Shown: positions 1 through 5,813 of the stretch, piece by piece
Position numbering within the stretch: the stretch's first letter is position 1
How the letters are laid out: every line of letters starts with the position of its first letter
DNA from: Chloroflexota bacterium
GTDB lineage: Bacteria; Chloroflexota; Anaerolineae; JACRMK01
Reading direction: 5' to 3'
DNA length: 7,611 nt
NCBI GenBank assembly: GCA_016200765.1
Contig: JACQEC010000297.1
Location: forward strand, 1 to 7,611
Made by a program: the position numbers and the translations under genes
The notes under the pieces: model-generated
What the model saw: only the letters and a program-made list of their open reading frames with translations
Told to the model about the DNA's origin: nothing
The model's database searches: none

Positions 1-2
1 AG

Positions 3-131
3 TTGAGCCTCTTTCAAATCGGCTGGCGCAAACTGCAACGCGCCGTCAGCGCGGGACGCTTCCCCACTTTCACGCTCCGCATCCGTCCGATGCGTCTCGC
101 CGTCGTATTCGTTAAAAACCGAAAGTGTTAG
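3..131 (+). CDS. Transposase, C-terminal end only (probable IS4-type DDE)
   Basis: An open frame enters from the left edge and stops at TAG 129-131, giving 42 residues. It begins LSLFQIGWRKLQRAV, followed by a basic segment with GRFPTFTLRI. Leu/Phe/Gln-rich 'SLFQ-G-R-LQR' tails of this kind occur at the C-termini of IS4-like DDE transposases, so I read this as the last part of an insertion-sequence transposase. The catalytic residues lie outside the window, so the family is a guess from tail similarity alone. It is the only plausible plus-strand gene here. It is convergent with the orphan gene that ends at 136, with almost no space for the element's terminal repeat between them. No terminal inverted repeat could be identified. 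Confidence 0.45.
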   Translation: MSLFQIGWRKLQRAVSAGRFPTFTLRIRPMRLAVVFVKNRKC

Positions 132-135
132 TTAC

Positions 136-678
136 TCAGGGTTCATTGTAATAATCACGATGCAAATCTGAAGCAACAGCCAAAGCAGACAAGGAATCAA
201 TTCTGCAAATTGCAACAATCGATATGGAACGAATAACCTGATACCCTCTCGAGGGAATTCGAAAGGTATTACTGCTACCATCAGAGTAAGTCCCGTGATC
301 GCCGGTGTAACCTGGAGAATACTGAAACCAAGAAACGTGTAAAGTTGCCGAGGCAAAACCGAAATTCCTTCTCTTGTGTGAGTAGTCAGATCCATTAACG
401 TGAAGAAGAGCGATAACAGCCCCTCCCTGACTGGATCGCAATCGTTGTCGCAATGTTTGCAAACTTGTCCCTGCCCAATTGGGATTACTTTCAAATTGGC
501 TCGCCCAATCGTGAACTTCGAAATCGATATCCCCGGCCTTCCAAAGCTCATCTCTTATTCCAGTCAATTTCTCTTCAACTTGATACCCTTTCAGGATTTT
601 GGTCGCTCCAATCTGCTCTCTTTTGATACGATCTTGCTCTTCGGCGAGTGCATCGTTCATTCTTTCTTTCCAGTTCAT
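136..678 (-). CDS. Orphan hypothetical protein, probably frameshifted near 420-423
   Basis: I do not recognise this gene. The ATG at 678 is chosen because AGAGGAAG sits about four bases upstream; the longer TTG start at 738 would lie inside an insertion-sequence end. The frame as written gives 180 residues. Residues 1 to about 86 are highly charged (MNWKERMNDALAEEQDRIK, then EEKLTGIRDELWKAGDIDFE) and probably helical. After that the third codon position becomes sharply pyrimidine-rich and the protein turns into an S/H/Y/D-rich string unlike the first part. Removing one G from the GGGG run (CCCC at 420-423 on the plus strand) switches to a frame that ends at TAA 132-134. That frame gives a much more natural tail with two or three hydrophobic segments (ITGLTLMVAVIPF, LIPCLLWLLLQICIVII). 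The restored product would be about 180 residues: a soluble helical part followed by membrane segments. The region is visibly less GC-rich than its neighbours, suggesting transfer. Confidence 0.5.
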   Translation of the reverse strand: MNWKERMNDALAEEQDRIKREQIGATKILKGYQVEEKLTGIRDELWKAGDIDFEVHDWASQFESNPNWAGTSLQTLRQRLRSSQGGAVIALLHVNGSDYSHKRRNFGFASATLHVSWFQYSPGYTGDHGTYSDGSSNTFRIPSRGYQVIRSISIVAICRIDSLSALAVASDLHRDYYNEP

Positions 679-710
679 TTCTTCCTCTTTCTTGACTCTC
701 TTGGTTGCTC

Positions 711-826
711 TGTAATAACCCTCAAAAACTGGAGACAAAAACGAGCTTTGAAACAGAACAACTCAGTCAGAGGCTGGTTGAGCGAGCCGATGGCTTGCGA
801 ACTCGATCGGTGTCAGGTAGCCCACT
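711..826. mobile_element. Terminal stub of an IS3-like insertion sequence
   Basis: The plus strand at 711 reads TGTAATAACCCTCAAAAACT and continues GGAGACAAAAACG. This has the TG start, C-run and CAAAAACTGGAGACA core I associate with IS3-family terminal inverted repeats. Just inside it, on the minus strand, is the end of a transposase-like frame (763-822). The stub ends near 824-826, where the reading frame of the DUF2442 gene begins. The other end and the rest of the element are missing, so target-site duplications cannot be checked. The assignment rests on motif memory, not a search. Confidence 0.55.
763..822 (-). pseudogene. IS3-family transposase (OrfB) remnant, last 19 codons
   Basis: Read on the minus strand from 822, the sequence gives GYLTPIEFASHRLAQPASD and then TGA at 763-765. 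'GY-TP-EF' is the characteristic tail that follows the conserved HS-LGY segment in IS3-family integrase-core transposases. The preceding codons (…R-R-A-V) do not match that family, so the break lies at about 823-826. Only the extreme C-terminus remains, so it cannot be active. It overlaps the last codons of the DUF2442 gene in a different frame. Confidence 0.55.
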
Positions 827-1103
827 GCTCGGCGCGTTCGGTAAGCACCTGGGCAAGTTGCGGCCAATCGTGCAATGTCGCAGGATCGAAATCTGCGCCG
901 TTCGGCCAAACCAGTGTCTGTACCTCTGGGTCAAGGCAGACTTGATTGAACAAGGTCAGGTCGCGCAAAGGCCCATACAATTCGCCAGCTAAGGCCGGAA
1001 AGAAGTTGATGGTCTGACAGGTGTCGTCGTCGAACACGACCCGCAATGTGTAGGGTGCGACAATCTCAAATGCGCGGACACGATAAATTGGATGTTCCAT
1101 CAT
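813..1103 (-). CDS. DUF2442 domain protein
   Basis: A protein of 96 residues with a near-complete DUF2442 signature. An N-terminal beta segment (YRVRAFEIVAPYTLRVVFDD, residues 7-26) is followed by GELYGPLRD (40-48), the LF-QV-LDPE segment (51-60) and the diagnostic WPNGADFDPATLHDW (66-80). Function is unknown; the fold has been solved for a Nitrosomonas relative, but no activity is established. Two adjacent ATGs (1103, 1100) follow GAGGAA; I took the first. The gene starts 7 nt after the DUF4160 stop, so the two are almost certainly cotranscribed and probably translationally coupled. The tail after residue 81 is longer than the core domain, and the TGA at 813-815 lies within the flanking insertion-sequence stub. 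The natural C-terminus may therefore have been replaced by a few foreign codons. Confidence 0.88.
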   Translation of the reverse strand: MMEHPIYRVRAFEIVAPYTLRVVFDDDTCQTINFFPALAGELYGPLRDLTLFNQVCLDPEVQTLVWPNGADFDPATLHDWPQLAQVLTERAEQWAT

Positions 1104-1110
1104 GCGTTCC

Positions 1111-1380
1111 TCACGACAGGGGCGCAATCGGCTGTGGCGGCTGCCCAGCCTTTAAACGTGCCCAATCCTCCAATAATTCGGGCTGACGAAGCTCAGCCCA
1201 TGCCTCCACCAGACGTTGCTGGCGTCTTGGTATTCCACCCGAAATCATCTCAATTGGATCAAGGCTGTAAACCGCATCTTGATTTTGATAATGTGCATGG
1301 AAGTGCGGCGATTGATGCGGCACACTCGGTTCGGAATACATACGAATGATGATACCAAAGAAGCGGGCTAATTCCGGCAT
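1111..1380 (-). CDS. DUF4160 domain protein
   Basis: This is an 89-residue protein matching DUF4160 over its whole length. The opening is MPELARFFGIIIRMY, followed by the His-rich core PHFHAHY (residues 25-31), an acidic strand region, IPRRQQRLVEAWAELRQPELLEDW (50-73, mostly helical) and a Pro-rich tail. The clustered histidines (22, 26, 28, 30) could bind metal, but no activity is established for the family. It starts 4 nt after the kinase stop and precedes DUF2442 by 7 nt. DUF4160 and DUF2442 are recurrent neighbours in many bacteria, which has led to suspicion of a toxin-antitoxin-like pair; that role is inference. Here the pair sits at the end of a signalling operon. No strong ribosome-binding site is visible, which fits coupling to kinase translation. 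Confidence 0.9.
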   Translation of the reverse strand: MPELARFFGIIIRMYSEPSVPHQSPHFHAHYQNQDAVYSLDPIEMISGGIPRRQQRLVEAWAELRQPELLEDWARLKAGQPPQPIAPLS

Positions 1381-1384
1381 CGTC

Positions 1385-2731
1385 TTATATTCTTATTTCC
1401 CCCTCCGCCTTCCCGAACTGTATTTTAGCACCAAGCGCCAGCGGCGCGCTCTGGTCAGGCTTGACTTCCTTTAATGAGCCGTCGGGCAGGGTCACGTCCC
1501 ACTTGACGCCGGAGAGGTTCTTTAACCCCCAGAGGTGCTTGCGCACTGGATGCTGGGCCATCACGGCGACCGGCTGTGAGAAGTCGTAGAGCCGCTGGTC
1601 GTCCACGTGGTGCGGGAACAACTGCGTGTCGTGGTTGAGCATGACCACGTGCCGCCCGATGCGGATGCGCGGCGGCAGGACGAGCGCGCGGGCGCACGAC
1701 CAGCACGCGCCGGGCGCGCCATCGGCGGCGCGCAGAGCCTCGGCGTCGTAGAAGTTCTCCGCGCCGCACGCCCCGCAGTAGAGAATCGCATCGCGCAGGC
1801 GCGCCATCGCCGCGCGCCACTCGCTCTCGCGCACGCGGCTCTGCGGGTCGCGCAGGCCGGCGGTGAAGGCGCGCGTGAACAACTCGCGCAGGAAGGCCGG
1901 GTAGAGCCGCCAGTAGATGAGGGCGTTGTCGTGATAGCCCGGCAGGGGGCGATTGGACTCGTCGCCCGGATCATAGATGAACAGCGGCTCCGCCCCATAC
2001 AGTTTGTTCATCGCCGGCAGGTCGAGCGCGTGGATGGCGGCCTCGCGCGCGCCTTCGAGCGGGTGATGCACCATCAGCATATAGAATAGGAGCACCGCCA
2101 GCGAGAAGAGGTCGCTCTGCGTGCTGGGCAGGGCCTCGCCGCGCACAATCTCCGGCGCCATGAAGCGCGGCGTGCCCAGCACCGCGCCCTGCGCCGCGCG
2201 GTCAACCGCCACGTTGTCGTTGTCGCCGACGAGCACGTCGCCGCTCTGCGGGTCGAAGAAGACGTTGCCGAAGGAGATGTCGCGGTAGCACAACCCCTGA
2301 CTGTGCAGGTCGAGAAAAGCCTGCGCGAGGCCAAGCCCGGCGCCAGCCAGCGCACGGAACGACGGCTCGATGCGGCGCTTCATCAGGTCCACAATGCCCC
2401 GGTAGCGCGGGTCCCGCAGAGGCATCAGGTAGCCAAAGCCGCGCGCGCCCGGCGCTTCGGCCAGATCAATCGGCCAGAGAAACCGGCCGTTCGGCGCGCC
2501 CTTCCGGATCAATTCGGCCAGCGCCGCGCGCTGGGCGGCGGTGGCCTGCGCGGGGAAGTACCATTTCAGCGCAAGCGCGCTGTTACTCTGCGCTCCCGTT
2601 GGCGACTCCACGATCAGCACAGCGCGGTAGACCTCGCCCTGCCCGCCGCCGCCGAGGAACTGCTCGACGCGGCAAGACGTTCCGGTAGACACGGCCCGAA
2701 CCGTCTGGCCGATTTTGAGCATCTGGTTCAT
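1385..2731 (-). CDS. Ser/Thr-type protein kinase with zinc ribbon and FHA-like C-terminal domain (TerY-P type)
   Basis: A 448-residue cytoplasmic kinase. The glycine loop is GGGGQGEVYR (27-36), the ATP-anchoring lysine is K56 in ALKWY, and the catalytic loop is YRDISFGN (D151, N156), with Tyr replacing the usual His. The metal-binding Asp is D170 in GDNDN, so DND replaces DFG. The activation segment ends GTPRFMAPE (186-194). DNDN in this place is, from memory, typical of kinases in TerY-P clusters, so the enzyme should be active. After the lobe comes a four-cysteine zinc ribbon (C319/C322, C343/C346). The last 95 residues are beta-rich, with L-NLSG-W-V-PDG and a final LG-IQFG that resemble the end of an FHA domain; the FHA phosphopeptide-binding residues are not evident. 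It is expected to phosphorylate a partner and be opposed by the PP2C encoded upstream. The start at 2731 has only a weak Shine-Dalgarno; ATG 2722 is an alternative. There are no membrane segments. Confidence 0.9.
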   Translation of the reverse strand: MNQMLKIGQTVRAVSTGTSCRVEQFLGGGGQGEVYRAVLIVESPTGAQSNSALALKWYFPAQATAAQRAALAELIRKGAPNGRFLWPIDLAEAPGARGFGYLMPLRDPRYRGIVDLMKRRIEPSFRALAGAGLGLAQAFLDLHSQGLCYRDISFGNVFFDPQSGDVLVGDNDNVAVDRAAQGAVLGTPRFMAPEIVRGEALPSTQSDLFSLAVLLFYMLMVHHPLEGAREAAIHALDLPAMNKLYGAEPLFIYDPGDESNRPLPGYHDNALIYWRLYPAFLRELFTRAFTAGLRDPQSRVRESEWRAAMARLRDAILYCGACGAENFYDAEALRAADGAPGACWSCARALVLPPRIRIGRHVVMLNHDTQLFPHHVDDQRLYDFSQPVAVMAQHPVRKHLWGLKNLSGVKWDVTLPDGSLKEVKPDQSAPLALGAKIQFGKAEGEIRI

Positions 2732-2775
2732 GTCGCCACTTGTAGGTATCGCAGTCAGTCACTCGCACTGTTCGT

Positions 2776-2896
2776 ATTCACCGCCGAGAGCGCCAAATCA
2801 TTTTTGATTTCAGATTTTAGATTTTTCGCGCAGCGTGCCAATCTCAAATCAACAATCTCAAATCTAAAATCATCCTCGGCGATCTCTGCGGTAAAT
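2776..2896. repeat. Palindromic dispersed repeat between membrane-protein and kinase genes
   Basis: Outer arms 2776-2794 (attcaccgccgagagcgcc) and 2878-2896 (ggcgatctctgcggtaaat) are imperfect reverse complements, with 16 of 19 positions matching. Inner arms gattttagattt (2813-2824) and aaatctaaaatc (2860-2871) are perfect reverse complements. Between them caatctcaaatc occurs twice (2839-2850, 2853-2864). The mixture of 'ACCGCAGAG'-type arms and AT-rich 'aaatctaaaatc' arms is a style of non-autonomous intergenic repeat I associate with Chloroflexota and Planctomycetota genomes. It carries no ORF. Transcribed, it could form a long hairpin between the two genes, but there is no U-tract to mark it as an intrinsic terminator. 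Confidence 0.75.
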
Positions 2897-2905
2897 ATTC
2901 TGATC

Positions 2906-4114
2906 TTACAGAAATCGCAGTAACTTGTACCGGTCGCCCACGATCGCGCCGGCCCAAGAGCCGAGCAGGCCGCCGACGATCTCCGCGTGGAAGCCGATGC
3001 TCAAGCCGGGAAGCACGCCGACAAAGAGCCACAACAGCGCGCCGCCTGTTCCGGCGGCCAGCACGCCTCGCATCACTGTGACCCACGCGTCCCACTCGCG
3101 CAGGCGGACTGCAACCCTGAACACGGCCTGCGGGACATACAGAAGCATATTTTTGCCCTGCCCGCCGATCATGCCGAGCGAGACCAGCGCCAAAAGCGCG
3201 CCGATCATCGCGCCGGTGGTAAACCCGGCGGTGACGCCGCCAATGCCCAGCGCCGATCCCGCCATCGCCCCGCACGCGACGCCCGCCACGGCCCCGATCA
3301 TCGCGCCACCGACCTCGCCAAAGCGGCGGATGACGGCGGTCAGCCCGCCGTAGAGCGCGCCGGGAATCGCGGCCCAGAGCAGGCCGCCCAGCGCGCCGTT
3401 CAGCAACAGCGTCGGGAGGGCCACGTCGGCGCCCGACGCGGTGAACAGCGCGATAGCCACGCCCGGCACCAGCCCGATCGGCGACCACAGCACCGCGCCG
3501 GCCAGCGCACCGCTGACCAGCGCGCGGCTCCCTCCGGCGATAGCCTGCGGGCGCGGGTTCCAGATAGCGCGGGTCGTTCTGGCGAGAATGGTGAACACGC
3601 GCCCGACATACGTTACGCGCCTGACAGCGCGCGGCTTGCCGGAGCGCGCGGCTTTCATCATGCTCTTGGCGATCTCGGCCCCGCTCGGCGTTGGGGACAG
3701 GTCGTCTGTCGTCTGCGGCGGGCGGACGCGGGCCTGCGCGCTGTCCGGGTCGGCGCGCGGCGTCGGCGGGGCCTTCGGGTTTGGCGCGGGCTGTAGCTCG
3801 GCGTCGGTAACGATTCCCAGCGCGAGCGCCCACGATTCAACCGCCCAGCGCGCAAACTCTTCGGCCAGACCCCGGTTGTCGTGCAGGCGCCGCGTGAGTT
3901 GCTCCAACAACAGCGCCCTCGGCACTCCGGCGGGCGACTTCAACAGGTCAGCCGGTATCTTCTCCTCTTGCGCGGCGATGAGCACGTTGATCTCGCGCTT
4001 GTGCTCGCCGCAGATGTCCAGCAGGAGCGCCTTGCACCGGCGCGGGTCGTCGCTCAATGCGCGGCCCTGCTGGCTGATCAATTCGGCCAGACGGCGGCGA
4101 GGCACGATGTTCAT
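2906..4114 (-). CDS. Glycine-rich multi-pass membrane protein with N-terminal signalling-type helical domain
   Basis: Not a named family to me. The ATG at 4114 overlaps the PP2C stop as ATGA, so translation is probably coupled, giving 402 residues. An open frame continues upstream but lies across the PP2C gene and is out-of-frame shadow. Residues 1-102 are helical and polar, with DDPRRCKALLLDICGEHKRE (22-41) and RRLHDN-GLAEEFARWAVESWALALG (75-100). I recall similar segments attached to bacterial signalling proteins, but cannot name the family. A Pro/Ala-rich linker (106-145) and a basic segment (150-190) follow. From about 196 to 393 come roughly five or six hydrophobic segments packed with small-residue glycine-zipper patterns (VSGALAGAVL, GAMIGAVAGVACGAMAG, GGLLGSWAGAIVG). 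No signal peptide is seen. The layout suggests a cytoplasmic N-domain tied to an oligomeric membrane part, which could be a sensor, anchor, channel or effector for the surrounding kinase/phosphatase cluster. Function is unknown. Confidence 0.82.
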   Translation of the reverse strand: MNIVPRRRLAELISQQGRALSDDPRRCKALLLDICGEHKREINVLIAAQEEKIPADLLKSPAGVPRALLLEQLTRRLHDNRGLAEEFARWAVESWALALGIVTDAELQPAPNPKAPPTPRADPDSAQARVRPPQTTDDLSPTPSGAEIAKSMMKAARSGKPRAVRRVTYVGRVFTILARTTRAIWNPRPQAIAGGSRALVSGALAGAVLWSPIGLVPGVAIALFTASGADVALPTLLLNGALGGLLWAAIPGALYGGLTAVIRRFGEVGGAMIGAVAGVACGAMAGSALGIGGVTAGFTTGAMIGALLALVSLGMIGGQGKNMLLYVPQAVFRVAVRLREWDAWVTVMRGVLAAGTGGALLWLFVGVLPGLSIGFHAEIVGGLLGSWAGAIVGDRYKLLRFL

Positions 4115-5079
4115 AGGCCGCCCTCCGCGCTCATGGCGCGCTCTGCGTCCGGAGCCTGCCCCCGATCCAAGTCGGGGGCCTGTCGAAGGGCGGCGTCCAT
4201 GCGGCAGACGATGGCGAGCGTGATGTCGTCGCCACTGCCGGCCCGCGAAGCCTCCTCCAGCCACGAGGTCAGATGGCCGCGCACTGCGTTGAGCCCCTCG
4301 GAGCGAATCAGCGCGAGCAGGTCGGCGCCAATCTGCTCGAAGCCGTCCGCGCTGGCAAACGAATTGGCGTAGCCGTCGCTGGACAGCAGGATCAGCGCGG
4401 GGGGCGAGCCGGACAGCGCGCGGAAGTCCACCTGCACATCGCGCCACGCATCGCGCGCGCACAGCGAGGTGGTCTCGTTGGCGAAGAGCCGCGTGTCGCG
4501 CGGCCACGACGGGCGAAAGACCTCGCCCTGATCCGACACGCTCAAGATGTCGCCATCGCCCAACTGGAGAAGCACGATATACGGCTCGGCGACGAGCGCG
4601 CCCAGCACGGTTGCGCCATAGGCCAGCAGGGGGTTCGCCTCAATCGCGGCGCGCGATGCCGCGCCCTCGCGATCCAGCCGCGCCCGCTCCTCCTCGTCAA
4701 AGGGGTGCGCGGCCAGATGCTCGCGCGCCCTGCTTTGCCAGAGGCGCGCCACGCTCTGCGGCAACCACTCCTCTGTCGCGCGCTTGATGGCGCTAAGGTT
4801 GTCCAATGGCAGAGGGAGAAGGTCGCCGAGCGCCGAGGCCGCCGCGTTGACGGCCAGTTGAGCGCCCAGCGCACTGCGGAAACTGCGGGCACTGCCGTGC
4901 CCATCGGAGACGGCCACCGCCAGCGGCAGTCCGGAGTCCGGCTCGGCCTCCCAGTAGAGCGCGTCCTGATTGGGCAAGCCGAGCCGCGTGTGCATCGCGC
5001 CGGTCACGCTCGCGCCAAGCACTCGCCAGCGCGAGCGGGGGCCGCCTTCCGCGCCGGCCAACAGCACGCTGTTCTCCAT
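4111..5079 (-). CDS. PP2C-family protein phosphatase
   Basis: A 322-residue PPM/PP2C phosphatase, expected to remove phosphate from Ser/Thr in the cytoplasm using two divalent metals. The metal and phosphate motifs are all present: NQDA with D39, VSDGHG with D59/G60 (58-62), GATVLGALV (155-163), LGDGDI (173-178), SSDGY with D235, and GSGDDITLAIV with D284/D285 (281-291). It is therefore expected to be catalytically active. There is no transmembrane segment; the C-terminal 25 residues are a charged, low-complexity tail. The ATG at 5079 has GGAG three bases upstream and lies 10 nt after the vWA stop. The longer open frame upstream overlaps the vWA gene and is rejected. The stop overlaps the next ATG. 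With the upstream vWA protein and downstream kinase it fits the TerY-P triad, in which it would reverse the kinase's action. It has no receptor or sensor domain of its own. Confidence 0.92.
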   Translation of the reverse strand: MENSVLLAGAEGGPRSRWRVLGASVTGAMHTRLGLPNQDALYWEAEPDSGLPLAVAVSDGHGSARSFRSALGAQLAVNAAASALGDLLPLPLDNLSAIKRATEEWLPQSVARLWQSRAREHLAAHPFDEEERARLDREGAASRAAIEANPLLAYGATVLGALVAEPYIVLLQLGDGDILSVSDQGEVFRPSWPRDTRLFANETTSLCARDAWRDVQVDFRALSGSPPALILLSSDGYANSFASADGFEQIGADLLALIRSEGLNAVRGHLTSWLEEASRAGSGDDITLAIVCRMDAALRQAPDLDRGQAPDAERAMSAEGGL

Positions 5080-5089
5080 CGCTCCGGGC

Positions 5090-5797
5090 CTACCAGACGT
5101 CTTCGGCAGAGGCAGGGCCGGCGTTAGGCGCGGGCAGAGCCGGAATCGGCACATTGCTCCCGCCCGGCAGGGGCACCGTGCTCTGGCTGGCCGGCGCCGA
5201 GGCGGCCTTGAGCACGGCGGTCGAGACCCACTTGATCTGGCGCACCAGCGCCTCGGGGTTGTTGGCCTGCAAGGGCTTGAGTTCGGGGTTGCCGATGAAC
5301 AACTGCAAGACCTCGTGGTCGGCATCCTCGCCGATGGCGATGGCAATGCGCACGGCCTTCTTGCCCCACGGCTGGGCGAGCAGCATGTCGAGGCCCTGCT
5401 GGAAATTATCGGTGGGCTGGCCGTCGGAGATCAGCACCAGCACGGGCGGCAGGGCGCGGTCGCTCATCGGCGGAATCTTCAACTGCTCGGCCAGCATCGC
5501 CAGCGCCTCGCCCATATCGGTGTGGCCGTCCGCGCTCAAGTCGCTCCACTTGAAATCCGCCACCGCCGTCGGCTGGGCGATGTGCCACTGCGCGCCGTTT
5601 GCGAAACGGATGGCGCGCACCAGCACCTGCGCGTTGGGGTTCTCGTCGGCCACGGCGCGCATGTGCGGGATCGCCTCGCGGATGGCCGCATTGAGCGCCT
5701 GGATTTTGCCGTCGCCCTTCATCGAGCCGGAGCAGTCGGCCATCCAGATGAAGTGCAGGGGGCGGGTCGCGAGTTCGCCGCCGGGTCGTTTAGCCAT
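5090..5797 (-). CDS. TerY-like von Willebrand factor A domain protein
   Basis: A protein of 235 residues, a single vWA domain plus a disordered tail. The metal-ion-dependent adhesion site is complete: DCSGS (D21, S23, S25), the conserved Thr in GHTD (T93) and Asp in ISDGQPTD (D125). The core LHFIWMADCSGSMKG and the VLVLISDG strand match TerY-type cytoplasmic vWA proteins. Such proteins act as metal-dependent protein-interaction scaffolds, not enzymes. No signal peptide or membrane segment is present, unlike many vWA proteins of the BatA/YfbK types. Residues 199-235 are Pro/Ala/Ser-rich and end EDVW, possibly a docking tail. The start at 5797 is supported by GGGAGA three bases upstream. It sits 16 nt after the hbd-like gene and 10 nt before PP2C, so it is in one operon with both. 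It is the presumed ligand or scaffold component of the kinase/phosphatase pair. Confidence 0.9.
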   Translation of the reverse strand: MAKRPGGELATRPLHFIWMADCSGSMKGDGKIQALNAAIREAIPHMRAVADENPNAQVLVRAIRFANGAQWHIAQPTAVADFKWSDLSADGHTDMGEALAMLAEQLKIPPMSDRALPPVLVLISDGQPTDNFQQGLDMLLAQPWGKKAVRIAIAIGEDADHEVLQLFIGNPELKPLQANNPEALVRQIKWVSTAVLKAASAPASQSTVPLPGGSNVPIPALPAPNAGPASAEDVW

Positions 5798-5813
5798 GAT
5801 CTCTCCCTTCGCT

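Noticed and set aside
679..738. TTG-initiated extension of the orphan gene
   Set aside because: It would be encoded by the insertion-sequence terminal repeat and has no ribosome-binding site, whereas ATG 678 has one.
2813..2871. Intrinsic terminator before the kinase gene
   Set aside because: The inner arms are AT-rich with a 35-base loop and no U-run follows, so termination is not supported.
2303..4223. Long plus-strand open frames opposite the kinase and membrane-protein genes
   Set aside because: They are antisense shadows of GC-rich genes, full of Arg/Ala/Gln/His runs, with no domain pattern.
4115..4507. N-terminal extension of the membrane protein upstream of 4114
   Set aside because: It lies wholly across the PP2C gene in another frame and has the Arg/Ala/Gly-rich look of a GC-rich shadow. 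The ATGA-coupled start at 4114 fits better.
5080..5346. Longer start for the PP2C gene
   Set aside because: The extension is low-complexity Arg/Pro/Ser and overlaps the vWA coding region. ATG 5079 has a Shine-Dalgarno and sits 10 nt after the vWA stop.
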